A stretch of DNA of 64,000 nt from assembly GCF_030124145.1 (NCBI RefSeq), contig NZ_JASKMS010000022.1, forward strand, positions 85,712 to 149,711, given 5' to 3'. Below are positions 54,501-62,371 of this stretch, piece after piece (the stretch's first letter is position 1; the number at the start of each line of letters is the position of its first letter). Below the pieces are notes generated by a model, which saw nothing but the letters and a program-made list of their open reading frames with translations, did not search any database and was not told the DNA's origin. This stretch comes from Streptomyces sp. 378. Its GTDB lineage: Bacteria; Actinomycetota; Actinomycetes; Streptomycetales; Streptomycetaceae. A program made the position numbers and the translations under genes.

Positions 54501-55256
54501 GTGTTCGGACGTCGCAAGAAGAGGGATGCCGCCGAGGACGCGGCCGGCGAGGCCGAGCAGGTCGTCGACGGTGTCGACACCGACGCGGACGAAGAGCGCG
54601 AGCGCCTGAGGCTCGAACCGGCGCCGCGCCCCGACGGACCCTGGGACAGCTCCGAGGTCCGTGACCCGAGCGAAGGCCGGGTCGACCTGGGCGGTCTGTT
54701 CGTGCCGGGCGTCGAAGGCATGGAGCTCAGGGTCGAGGTCGCGGGCGACGCGATCGTGGCGGCCACGGTCGTGCTGCGCGACAGCGCCATCCAGCTCCAG
54801 GGCTTCGCCGCCCCCAAGCGCGAGGGCATCTGGGGTGAGGTGCGCGAGGAGATCGGCACCGGCATCACCCAGCAGGGCGGCATCGTCGACGAGGTCGAGG
54901 GGCCGCTGGGCTGGGAGCTGCGCGCTCAGGTGCCCGTACAGCTGCCGGACGGCACCGGCGGCTTCCAGGTGGTGCGGTTCGTCGGCGTGGACGGTCCCCG
55001 CTGGTTCCTGCGCGGGGTCATCTCGGGCCAGGGCGCGGTGCAGCCGCAGGCCGCCGGGCTGCTCGAGCAGATCTTCCGGGACACCGTCGTGGTGCGCGGT
55101 GAGGGCCCGATGGCGCCCCGCGACCCGATCGTGCTGAAGCTGCCGAACGACGCCCAGATGGTCCCCGAGGGCGTCCAGCAGGAGGAGGAGGGCTCCCGTT
55201 TCGCGGGCGGAATGGGCCAGCTCCAGCGCGGACCGGAGATCACCGAGGTCCGCTGA
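54501..55256 (+). CDS. DUF3710 domain-containing protein
   Basis: A 251-residue protein started at GTG 54501 after GGAAGGAC. The first 60 residues are acidic and charged (FGRRKKRDAAEDAAGEAEQV); DUF3710 spans about 70-220 with GLFVPGVEGMELRVEVAGDA and GVDGPRWFLRGVISGQGA. Conserved in actinobacteria next to dut; function unknown. It starts 1 nt after the dut stop, consistent with a thioesterase-dut-DUF3710 operon. Confidence 0.9.
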   Translation: MFGRRKKRDAAEDAAGEAEQVVDGVDTDADEERERLRLEPAPRPDGPWDSSEVRDPSEGRVDLGGLFVPGVEGMELRVEVAGDAIVAATVVLRDSAIQLQGFAAPKREGIWGEVREEIGTGITQQGGIVDEVEGPLGWELRAQVPVQLPDGTGGFQVVRFVGVDGPRWFLRGVISGQGAVQPQAAGLLEQIFRDTVVVRGEGPMAPRDPIVLKLPNDAQMVPEGVQQEEEGSRFAGGMGQLQRGPEITEVR

Positions 55257-55341
55257 TCCCACAGAGACACCAGGGCCGTACCCCACCGGGGGCGCGGCCC
55301 TTTCTCGTGTGCGGAACCTTGACGGCGTATTGGTCTGTACC

Positions 55342-55759
55342 TATGGTCCCCGTTCGACGCGCCGACGCCGCTCCCCGTGCTCCCAGCGCCCCCGCCGCCT
55401 TCGCCCACCCGGAGTGAGCGCCTCCAAAGGCCAGTTGGACTTCACCCGGTCCAAGGCCAACGCCGGGGCACAGCCCTGGAAGGGCGCCTTCGACCAGATG
55501 ATGGGGAGCAAGTACACCGACGGGACTCGGCTTCCACGCCAAGTGCCAGCTCGGCGCCGGTGCGGAGAGCCGGCTGTGCGGCGGTTCGCTGAAACCGGGG
55601 CTCGGACCGGTGTGCGAGGTCGGCCACAACGCCCTGGCCCACCGTCTCGGGCACGCCATGACCAACACCGGGACGCTGACCCTGCGGGGCCGCCCCGCCG
55701 GCAGCAACAACCTCTTCGTCGTATCGGAGACCCTCACCCACGGCGACAACCCCGCGTGA
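55342..55759 (+). pseudogene. Decayed secreted alginate-lyase-like gene (fragments)
   Basis: Three disjoint coding pieces can be read. An end-of-signal-peptide-like stretch PSAPAAFAHP is interrupted by a one-base deletion at about 55411. A second frame gives GVSASKGQLDFTRSKANAGA then QPWKGAFDQMM, the start of mature alginate-lyase-family (heparinase-fold) proteins. A third frame gives a C-terminal piece HNALAHRLGHAM...RPAGSNNLFVVSETLTHG ending at TGA 55759. Most of the roughly 350-residue enzyme is missing between. Frameshift plus large deletion make it non-functional. The family call rests on recall of the N-terminal motif. Confidence 0.6.
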
Positions 55760-55771
55760 CCCCCTGACCGA

Positions 55772-55802
55772 CCGGGCGCCGGTCTGGGGCCCCGGCGCCC
55801 GG
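55772..55802 (+). terminator. Perfect 11-bp-stem hairpin
   Basis: CCGGGCGCCGG (55772-55782) and CCGGCGCCCGG (55792-55802) with a 9-nt loop, 12 nt after the pseudogene stop. Confidence 0.75.
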
Positions 55803-56110
55803 CTCACCCGCGCCGGCCGGGACGCCCGGTGCCCCAGGCGAGGCCGAGGATCACGAACCGGCCGGTGACATGCTCGTCGGTCACCGGTGATTCCACCGCC
55901 GAGCCGGCCGCGAAGAAGGCCGACCGTCGGCGGGGACGTACGGCCGACTGCCCCCGAGTGGCATCCGCCGGAGGCGCCCATGCGCGAAAGCGGCCGCCTG
56001 CCGTCGTGCGGCACCGACAAGGACCCTCACGCCACCGGCGCGCCGCGTCACCACGGGGACGGGGCACCGCTTCGGAAACAGGCTCTTCGCTCTTCGTCAC
56101 CACGCCCCGG

Positions 56111-56122
56111 TACGCTTCAGAC
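56111..56122 (+). promoter_or_regulatory. Leaderless -10 of OB-fold gene
   Basis: TACGCT (56111-56116) ends 6 nt before ATG 56123. Confidence 0.45.
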
Positions 56123-56521
56123 ATGAGCGCTGTTCCTCGTTCCGAAAAGCCCGCGGGCCGGTTCCGGCGCATGCTCGACCGGCTCTCCTCGTCGCAGGGG
56201 GACCTGGAGTCCGAGGAACTGCGCGAGGACGCGGAAACGGCCGGCTGCACCCGGATCGGAGACTGCCAGGACCGCCAGATAGTCACGGTTACTGGTACCT
56301 TGCGCACGGTCACCCTTCGGCCGCGCGCCGGAGTCCCGGCCCTGGAGGCCGAGCTGTTCGACGGCTCCGCCCCGCTGGACGTGGTGTGGCTCGGCAGGCG
56401 CTCCATCGTGGGGATAGAGCCGGGGCGCAGGCTGATCGCATCGGGCCGGATCTCGATGAGCCGGGGCCGCCGGGTGCTGTTCAATCCCAAGTACGAACTG
56501 AGACCCCTCGGACGGGAGTAG
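56123..56521 (+). CDS. OB-fold nucleic-acid-binding protein
   Basis: A 132-residue protein starting MSAVPRSEKPAGRFRRMLDR. Residues about 45-130 form an OB fold (TRIGDCQDRQIVTVTGTLRT, LDVVWLGRRSIVGIEPGRRL, GRRVLFNPKYEL), like small actinobacterial tRNA/DNA-binding OB proteins. The basic N-terminal helix may contribute to nucleic-acid binding. It is 3 bp upstream of the DUF3159 gene, an operon partner. Confidence 0.88.
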   Translation: MSAVPRSEKPAGRFRRMLDRLSSSQGDLESEELREDAETAGCTRIGDCQDRQIVTVTGTLRTVTLRPRAGVPALEAELFDGSAPLDVVWLGRRSIVGIEPGRRLIASGRISMSRGRRVLFNPKYELRPLGRE

Positions 56522-56524
56522 CCG

Positions 56525-57256
56525 GTGACGTCGCTCGACAAGCCGACCGAAGAGACATCTGCGGACGACGCCCGGGCGGTGACCGAGGCCGCCCTGTTCG
56601 AGGCGTTCGGCGGCGTGCGGGGCATGGTGGAGACGGTGGTTCCCGGCCTCCTCTTCGTCACCATCTACACGATCAACAAGGACCTGCACCTGTCGGCGAT
56701 CGCCGCGCTGGCCGTGTCACTGGTGCTGGTCGTGGTCCGGCTGCTGATGAAGGACACCGTCAAGCACGCCTTCAGCGGTGTCTTCGGCGTGGCCTTCGGT
56801 GTCGTCTTCGCGATGATGACCGGCAACGCCAAGGACTTCTACCTGCCCGGCATGCTCTACACGCTGGGTCTGGGCCTCGCCTACATCATCACCACCCTGT
56901 GCGGGGTGCCGCTGATCGGGCTGATCCTCGGCCCGGTCTTCAAGGAGAACCTCTCCTGGCGCACGCGCAACCCCGGCCGCAAGAAGGCCTACGCGAAGGC
57001 CAGCTACGCCTGGGGCGCGATCCTGCTCGCCAAGTGCGCGATCCTCTTCCCGCTGTACTGGTGGGCCGACACCACGCAGCTGGGCTGGGTCCTGGTCGCC
57101 CTGAAGATCCCGCCGTTCCTGCTCGCGGTGTACCTCACGTGGGTTTTCCTGGCGAAGGCGCCCGCGCCCATCGACGTGTTCGCGGAGATGGAGGCCGAGG
57201 AGAAGGCGGCCGAGGAGCGGGAGCGGCAGGCCGCTGCGGGGCCCGCCGAGCAGTGA
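56525..57256 (+). CDS. DUF3159 membrane protein
   Basis: A 243-residue protein with about six transmembrane helices after a 30-residue polar start. Family features include EAFGGVRGMVETVVPGLLFV and FKENLSWRTRNPGRKKAYAK. The charged C-terminal helix (AEMEAEEKAAEERERQAAAG) is cytoplasmic. DUF3159 has no established function; its regular place beside OB-fold and TrkA-like genes suggests an ion or envelope role, which is inference. GGGAG precedes GTG 56525. Confidence 0.9.
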   Translation: MTSLDKPTEETSADDARAVTEAALFEAFGGVRGMVETVVPGLLFVTIYTINKDLHLSAIAALAVSLVLVVVRLLMKDTVKHAFSGVFGVAFGVVFAMMTGNAKDFYLPGMLYTLGLGLAYIITTLCGVPLIGLILGPVFKENLSWRTRNPGRKKAYAKASYAWGAILLAKCAILFPLYWWADTTQLGWVLVALKIPPFLLAVYLTWVFLAKAPAPIDVFAEMEAEEKAAEERERQAAAGPAEQ

Positions 57257-57270
57257 CCCTCCGCACCTGA

Positions 57271-57308
57271 CGGAAGGGGCGTCCCGAGTGCTCGGGAAGC
57301 CCCTTCCG
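57271..57308. terminator. Terminator between convergent DUF3159 and RCK genes
   Basis: GGAAGGGGC and GCCCCTTCC arms enclose an inner GTCCCGAG...CTCGGGAA stem. Confidence 0.85.
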
Positions 57309-57339
57309 CATGTTCCGCCCGTTCCTCGCGAGAGCGTGC

Positions 57340-58014
57340 TCAGCCCGCCGCGTTCCGGCGTACCGACAGCAGGTCCTCCAGCTGCTCCTCGCGCGCCTGG
57401 GCGGCCACGAAGAGGAGTTCGTCGCCGGCCTCCAGGGAGTCCTCCCCGGAGGGCGTCAGCACGCGGTTGCCGCGGATGATCGTCACCAGGGACGTGTCCT
57501 GCGGCCACTCGACGTCGCCGACCTGAGTGCCGGCCAGGGCCGACTCCTCGGGCAGGGTCAGCTCGACCAGGTTGGCGTCACCGTGGCTGAAGCGCAGCAG
57601 ACGGACCAGGTCGCCGACGCTCACCGCCTCCTCGACCAGGGCCGACATCAGACGCGGGGTGGAGACGGCGACGTCCACGCCCCAGGACTCGTTGAACAGC
57701 CACTCGTTCTTGGGGTTGTTCACCCGGGCGACGACGCGCGGGACGCCGTACTCCGTCTTGGCGAGGAGCGAGACGACCAGGTTCACCTTGTCGTCGCCGG
57801 TCGCGGCGATCACGACGTTGCAGCGCTGGAGGGCCGCCTCGTCCAGGGACGTGATCTCGCAGGCGTCGGCGAGCAGCCACTCGGCCTGCGGGACGCGCTC
57901 GACCGAGATGGCGGTCGGCGCCTTGTCGATCAGCAGGACCTCGTGGCCGTTCTCCAGCAGTTCGCCCGCGATCGAGCGGCCGACGGCGCCGGCTCCGGCA
58001 ATGGCGACCCTCAT
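57340..58014 (-). CDS. TrkA/RCK potassium-uptake regulatory protein (second of pair)
   Basis: A 224-residue cytoplasmic protein. RCK_N Rossmann domain: MRVAIAGAGAVGRSIAGELL with GxGxxG, then VVIAATGDDKVNLVVSLLAK. The RCK_C domain (about 140-215) has ANLVELTLPEESALAGTQVG. It should gate a K+ channel or transporter in response to nucleotides; RCK_C domains are also known c-di-AMP receptors. ATG 58014 overlaps the stop of the upstream paralogue by one nucleotide. The tandem arrangement matches CeoB/CeoC of mycobacteria. Confidence 0.9.
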   Translation of the reverse strand: MRVAIAGAGAVGRSIAGELLENGHEVLLIDKAPTAISVERVPQAEWLLADACEITSLDEAALQRCNVVIAATGDDKVNLVVSLLAKTEYGVPRVVARVNNPKNEWLFNESWGVDVAVSTPRLMSALVEEAVSVGDLVRLLRFSHGDANLVELTLPEESALAGTQVGDVEWPQDTSLVTIIRGNRVLTPSGEDSLEAGDELLFVAAQAREEQLEDLLSVRRNAAG

Positions 58015-58685
58015 CAGTGACCGCCCTCCTCTTCGGGACCCTTGGCGAACGCCGCCTCGACCTTGTCGACCTCGTCGGTGCGCATCATCACGTGCACCAG
58101 GTCGCCCTCCTGCAGCACCGTCTGCGAGGTGGGCAGGACCGCCTCGCCCAGCCGGGTCAGGAACGCGACGCGCACGCCGGTCTCCTCCTGCATCCTGCTG
58201 ATCTTGTGACCGACCCAGGCGACGGAGGTGTGCACCTCGGCGAGCTGGACGCCGCCGGTGGGGTCGCGCCACAGCGGCTCGGCGCCCGAGGGGAGCAGAC
58301 GGCGCAGCATCTGGTCGGCCGTCCAGCGGACGGTCGCGACGGTGGGGATGCCCAGGCGTTGGTACACCTCGGCGCGGCGGGGGTCGTAGATGCGGGCGGC
58401 GACGTTCTCGATGCCGAACATCTCACGGGCCACGCGTGCGGCGATGATGTTGGAGTTGTCACCGCTGGAGACGGCGGCGAAGGCGCCGGCCTCCTCGATG
58501 CCCGCCTCGCGCAGGGTGTCCTGGTCGAAGCCGACGCCGGTGACCCGGCGACCGCCGAACCCCGAGCCCAGCCGGCGGAAGGCGGTGGGGTCCTGGTCGA
58601 CCACGGCGACCGTGTGCCCCTGTTGCTCCAGGTTCTGGGCCAGTGCGGAACCGACCCTTCCGCACCCCATGATGACAATATGCAT
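58014..58685 (-). CDS. TrkA/RCK potassium-uptake regulatory protein (first of pair)
   Basis: A 223-residue paralogue. MHIVIMGCGRVGSALAQNLE gives the GxGxxG NAD-binding loop; VDQDPTAFRRL has the acidic residue that binds ribose. FAAVSSGDNSNIIAARVARE and the C-terminal VRVAFLTRLGEAVLPTSQTV belong to RCK_N and RCK_C. With the downstream gene it probably forms a hetero-oligomeric ring. No Trk/Ktr membrane subunit lies next to them; the nearest transporter is the APC permease at 60156. Confidence 0.9.
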   Translation of the reverse strand: MHIVIMGCGRVGSALAQNLEQQGHTVAVVDQDPTAFRRLGSGFGGRRVTGVGFDQDTLREAGIEEAGAFAAVSSGDNSNIIAARVAREMFGIENVAARIYDPRRAEVYQRLGIPTVATVRWTADQMLRRLLPSGAEPLWRDPTGGVQLAEVHTSVAWVGHKISRMQEETGVRVAFLTRLGEAVLPTSQTVLQEGDLVHVMMRTDEVDKVEAAFAKGPEEEGGH

Positions 58686-58933
58686 CGCGTCACACCGCGC
58701 TTCCTGCAGGCCCTCTGGCCCTCATGAATGTCGTACTCATGTCTCTCTCTCGGCTCGCCGGGCATCACATCGCGGCCTGCGTGCGGGCCGCCGGGCAACA
58801 TCATGCCGGTGGAATCACGTCATGATGCCCTCCGGGGGCGGTGCCGCGTTCGACTGCCGACTCCAACGTATCCGCAAAGTCGAGAGGGTTGCCGAGGTCC
58901 CTGCCGGGCCCCGGGCCGGGGGAGGAACCTGCC

Positions 58934-59890
58934 GTGAGTACCGAGATCGACGTCCTCGTGCTGGGCGGCGCGGGTGTGGACACCATCGTGCACGTGCCCG
59001 AACTGCCCGTGCCGTTCGCGGACAGCCACATGATCCGGCCCGGGATCGTGACCCGGGCGGGCCAGAGCGGGGACTTCGTGGCCCTCGGGACGAACGCGCT
59101 GGGCCTGCGCACCCACCACCTCGACCTGCTCGGCGACGACCCCGAGGGCGACCTCGTCCGCGCGCTGCACCGGGAGCACGGCATCGGACTCACCGCCGTC
59201 CCGCAGCCGCTCGGCACCAAACGCGCGGTCAACCTCGTCGGCCCCGACGGCAGACGGTCCTCCCTCTACGACGCCACGCGGGCCGCCGACACCGACCGGC
59301 TGCCCGAGGCCACGGTGCGCGCACTCGCGGCCGTCAGTCGGCACGCCCACGTCGTCATCACCCAGCCGTGCGCCCACACGCTGCCCGTCCTGCGCGCGGC
59401 GGACCTCACGATCTCCACCGACCTGCACGACTGGGACGGCTCCAACCCCTACCACGAGCCCTTCGCGCACCAGGCCGACCTGGTCTTCCTGTCCACCACG
59501 GCCCTCGCCGACCCGGAACGGACCATGCGGCGGATCACCGAGCGGGGCAGGGCCCGGATCGTCGTCGCCACCGCCGGGGCGGACGGGGCGTACCTGCTGG
59601 CCGACGGCGAGCTCAGCCACGTGCCCGCCGCCGTGCCCCCGGCCCCGGTCGTCGACTCCAACGGCGCGGGCGACGCCTTCGCCGCCGCGTTCCTCTACGC
59701 CTGGCTGAACGGCACCCCACCCCTGCGCAGCGCCCTGCACGGCACCGTGGCCGGAGCCTACGCCTGCACGATCCCGTCGACCCGGGCCGCCGGCATCGGG
59801 CGGGCGGAACTGAGCGCGCGAGTGGCGGGGCTGGAGCGGTCCGAGCCTGCTCCTAGGAGATGTCCGGCGACACGTCCTTGCGGCGGCTGA
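58934..59890 (+). CDS. PfkB family carbohydrate kinase
   Basis: A 318-residue ribokinase-fold enzyme. VLVLGGAGVDTIVHVPELPV is the N-terminal signature. The C-terminal PfkB signature PVVDSNGAGDAFAAAFLYAW contains the anion hole GAGD and catalytic Asp. It phosphorylates a sugar or nucleoside of unknown identity. GGAGGAA precedes GTG 58934 by 6 nt. The last 20 residues (Arg/Pro/Cys-rich) look like readthrough tail, and the 3' end overlaps the antisense 39-aa gene. Confidence 0.88.
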   Translation: MSTEIDVLVLGGAGVDTIVHVPELPVPFADSHMIRPGIVTRAGQSGDFVALGTNALGLRTHHLDLLGDDPEGDLVRALHREHGIGLTAVPQPLGTKRAVNLVGPDGRRSSLYDATRAADTDRLPEATVRALAAVSRHAHVVITQPCAHTLPVLRAADLTISTDLHDWDGSNPYHEPFAHQADLVFLSTTALADPERTMRRITERGRARIVVATAGADGAYLLADGELSHVPAAVPPAPVVDSNGAGDAFAAAFLYAWLNGTPPLRSALHGTVAGAYACTIPSTRAAGIGRAELSARVAGLERSEPAPRRCPATRPCGG

Positions 59891-59972
59891 TGCTGCGAAC
59901 GCTCGCCATCGTCAGGATCCCGAGGGCGACGAGGGTGGTCGCGGCGCCGATCAGCTGGGCGGGCGTGTGCAT
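59853..59972 (-). CDS. Small single-helix membrane protein, 39 residues
   Basis: ATG 59972 follows GGAGGT by 4 nt. The peptide begins MHTPAQLIGAATTLVALGIL, one hydrophobic helix of about 18 residues, then a basic patch (RSISRRKD) and ends DVSPDIS. It overlaps the 3' end of the kinase gene on the other strand by 38 bp. A clear ribosome-binding site, helix-plus-positive-charge topology and start/stop placement favour a real small membrane protein. Function unknown. Confidence 0.6.
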   Translation of the reverse strand: MHTPAQLIGAATTLVALGILTMASVRSISRRKDVSPDIS

Positions 59973-60141
59973 GGGACCTCCAGGGGCGGCAACGGCCGGG
60001 AAGCGGACGGGGCTTAGTCATATAGGCATGGGAAGCGGGTGACCTGCGGAATCCGCAGCCGCACAGGCCTGTGAATTCACTCGGAGAGCAGACGGAACGC
60101 CGATGAGGGGTGGCGGGTGGGCGACCCCGCAATCGAAGGCC

Positions 60142-60155
60142 TACGATCCTCTGTT
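60142..60155 (+). promoter_or_regulatory. Leaderless -10 of APC permease gene
   Basis: TACGAT (60142-60147) ends 8 nt before GTG 60156 and helps choose that start over the upstream GTG 60117. Confidence 0.45.
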
Positions 60156-62207
60156 GTGTCCAAACTGACCGACGTGCCCAAACGGATCCTGATCGGGCGC
60201 GCACTGCGCAGCGACCGGCTGGGCGAAACGCTCCTGCCGAAGCGCATCGCACTCCCCGTCTTCGCCTCCGACCCGCTGTCCTCCGTGGCGTACGCGCCCG
60301 GCGAGGTGCTGCTGGTCCTGTCGATCGCGGGCGTGACGGCGTACCACTTCAGCCCGTGGATCGCCGTCGCGGTCGTCGTGCTGATGTTCACCGTCGTGGC
60401 CTCGTACCGGCAGAACGTGCGCGCCTACCCCAGCGGGGGCGGCGACTACGAGGTGGCGAACACCAACCTCGGTCCCAAGGCCGGTCTGACGGTCGCGAGC
60501 GCGCTGCTCGTCGACTACGTCCTCACCGTCGCGGTGTCGATCTCCTCCGGCATCGAGAACCTCGGCTCCGCGATCCCCTTCGTGGTGGAGCACAAGGTGT
60601 TCTGCGCGATCGGCGTGATCGTGCTGCTGACCCTGATGAACCTGCGCGGGGTGAAGGAGTCGGGCTCGCTGTTCGCCATCCCGACCTACATCTTCGTCGC
60701 GGGCGTCTTCACCATGATCGCCTGGGGAGCCTTCCGCGGCCTGGTCCTGGACGACACCATGCGGGCACCCACGGCGGACTACGCCATCAAGCCCGAGCAC
60801 GGAGGCCTGGCCGGATTCGCCCTGGTCTTCCTGCTGCTGCGCGCCTTCTCCTCCGGCTGCGCCGCCCTCACCGGTGTCGAGGCGATCTCCAACGGCGTCC
60901 CGGCCTTCCGCAAGCCCAAGTCGAAGAACGCCGCGAACACCCTCGCCCTGATGGGTCTGCTGGCCGTCACCATGTTCTGCGGCATCATCGCGCTGGCCGC
61001 CGCGACCGACGTCCGCATGGCCGAGAACCCGGCCAGGGACCTCGTCCACAACGGTGTGCCGCTGGGCCCCGACTACGTCCAGAACCCGGTGATCTCCCAG
61101 GTCGCCGAGGCCGTCTTCGGCAAGGGCAGCCTGCTGTTCATCGTCCTGGCCGCGGCCACCGCGCTGGTGCTGTTCCTCGCCGCCAACACCGCCTACAACG
61201 GCTTCCCGCTGCTCGGCTCGATCCTCGCCCAGGACCGCTACCTGCCGCGCCAGCTCCACACCCGCGGCGACCGCCTGGCCTTCTCCAACGGCATCGTGCT
61301 CCTCGCCGGCGCCGCCGGACTGCTGGTCGGCATCTACGGCGCCGACTCCACCCGCCTGATCCAGCTGTACATCGTCGGCGTGTTCGTGTCCTTCACGCTC
61401 AGCCAGACCGGCATGGTCCGGCACTGGAACCGCCACCTGGCCACGGAGAAGGACCAGGCCAAGCGCCGCCACATGATCCGCTCCCGCGCCATCAACGCCT
61501 TCGGCGCCTTCTTCACCGGCCTGGTCCTGGTCGTCGTCCTCGTCACCAAGTTCACCCACGGCGCCTGGGTCGCCCTGCTCGGCATGGTGATCTTCTACGC
61601 GACGATGACGGCCATCCGAAAGCACTACGACCGGGTCGCCGCCGAGATCGCCGCCCCCGAGGGCCCGAGCGACGACAGCGTACGGCCCTCCCGGGTCCAC
61701 TCGGTCGTCCTGATCTCCAAGATCCACCGCCCGACGCTGCGCGCCCTGGCCTACGCCAAGCTGATGCGCTCGGACACCCTGGAGGCGCTGAGCGTCAACG
61801 TCGACCCGGCGGAGACCAAGGCCCTGCGCGAGGAGTGGGAGCGGCGCGGCATCGACGTACCGCTGAAGATCCTCGACTCGCCCTACCGCGAGATCACGCG
61901 GCCGATCATCGAGTACGTCAAGAGCCTGCGCAAGGAATCGCCGCGCGACGCGGTGTCCGTGATCATCCCCGAGTACGTCGTCGGCCACTGGTACGAGCAC
62001 CTGCTGCACAACCAGAGCGCCCTGCGGCTGAAGGGCCGGCTGCTGTTCACACCCGGGATCATGGTGACCTCGGTGCCGTACCAGCTGCAGTCCTCCGAGG
62101 CGGCCAAGCGGCGGGCCCGCAAGCAGCAGGACTGGAGCGCGCCGGGGTCGGTGCGGCGCGGTCCCGCGCAGGTGCGGTCCAAGGAGTCCACGGACCACAA
62201 GTCGTGA
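60156..62207 (+). CDS. APC superfamily permease with long C-terminal cytoplasmic domain
   Basis: A 683-residue transporter started at GTG 60156. Twelve hydrophobic helices occupy about 45-470; YPSGGGDYEVANTNLGPKAG in helix region 2-3 and SGCAALTGVEAISNGVPAF are APC motifs. The C-terminal 190 residues form a cytoplasmic alpha/beta domain (VHSVVLISKIHRPTLRALAY, SVIIPEYVVGHWYEHLLHNQ). This architecture is that of KimA-like and related permeases, in several of which K+ is the substrate; amino-acid transport is the alternative. Nearby RCK proteins make a K+ role attractive. Confidence 0.85.
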   Translation: MSKLTDVPKRILIGRALRSDRLGETLLPKRIALPVFASDPLSSVAYAPGEVLLVLSIAGVTAYHFSPWIAVAVVVLMFTVVASYRQNVRAYPSGGGDYEVANTNLGPKAGLTVASALLVDYVLTVAVSISSGIENLGSAIPFVVEHKVFCAIGVIVLLTLMNLRGVKESGSLFAIPTYIFVAGVFTMIAWGAFRGLVLDDTMRAPTADYAIKPEHGGLAGFALVFLLLRAFSSGCAALTGVEAISNGVPAFRKPKSKNAANTLALMGLLAVTMFCGIIALAAATDVRMAENPARDLVHNGVPLGPDYVQNPVISQVAEAVFGKGSLLFIVLAAATALVLFLAANTAYNGFPLLGSILAQDRYLPRQLHTRGDRLAFSNGIVLLAGAAGLLVGIYGADSTRLIQLYIVGVFVSFTLSQTGMVRHWNRHLATEKDQAKRRHMIRSRAINAFGAFFTGLVLVVVLVTKFTHGAWVALLGMVIFYATMTAIRKHYDRVAAEIAAPEGPSDDSVRPSRVHSVVLISKIHRPTLRALAYAKLMRSDTLEALSVNVDPAETKALREEWERRGIDVPLKILDSPYREITRPIIEYVKSLRKESPRDAVSVIIPEYVVGHWYEHLLHNQSALRLKGRLLFTPGIMVTSVPYQLQSSEAAKRRARKQQDWSAPGSVRRGPAQVRSKESTDHKS

Positions 62208-62237
62208 GACGACGACTCGTGTGACCGGCTCTGCCGG

Positions 62238-62275
62238 TGTGACGGGGAGGGTTTGTGCGACGGGGACGGCTTGTG
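62238..62275 (+). repeat. Tandem duplication, 18-bp period
   Basis: TGTGACGGGGAGGGTTTGTG (62238-62257) and TGCGACGGGGACGGCTTGTG (62256-62275) match at 17 of 20 positions. Confidence 0.75.
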
Positions 62276-62276
62276 T

Positions 62277-62329
62277 GAAACGGCCGGGCGACAGCCACGT
62301 AGACTGGTGGGCTGTTGTCCGGCCGTTTC
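62277..62329 (+). promoter_or_regulatory. Long hairpin with -10-like TAGACT in its loop
   Basis: Arms GAAACGGCCGG (62277-62287) and CCGGCCGTTTC (62319-62329) are perfectly complementary; an inner ACAGCC/GGCTGT stem continues it after a 3x3 internal loop. TAGACT (62300-62305) sits in the apical part. It may terminate the APC transcript and also contain the methyltransferase promoter. Confidence 0.65.
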
Positions 62330-62371
62330 CGTTCGGCCCTTTCCCCTCACGCGTTATGGAGTCACCCCGCC

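Larger units (their letters stand above)
55760..56122. other. Intergenic region after pseudogene
   Basis: 363 bp. Contains the hairpin at 55772-55802, an inverted repeat CCGGTGAC (55862-55869) / GTCACCGG (55880-55887), and the promoter of the OB-fold gene. No ORF supported. Confidence 0.5.
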
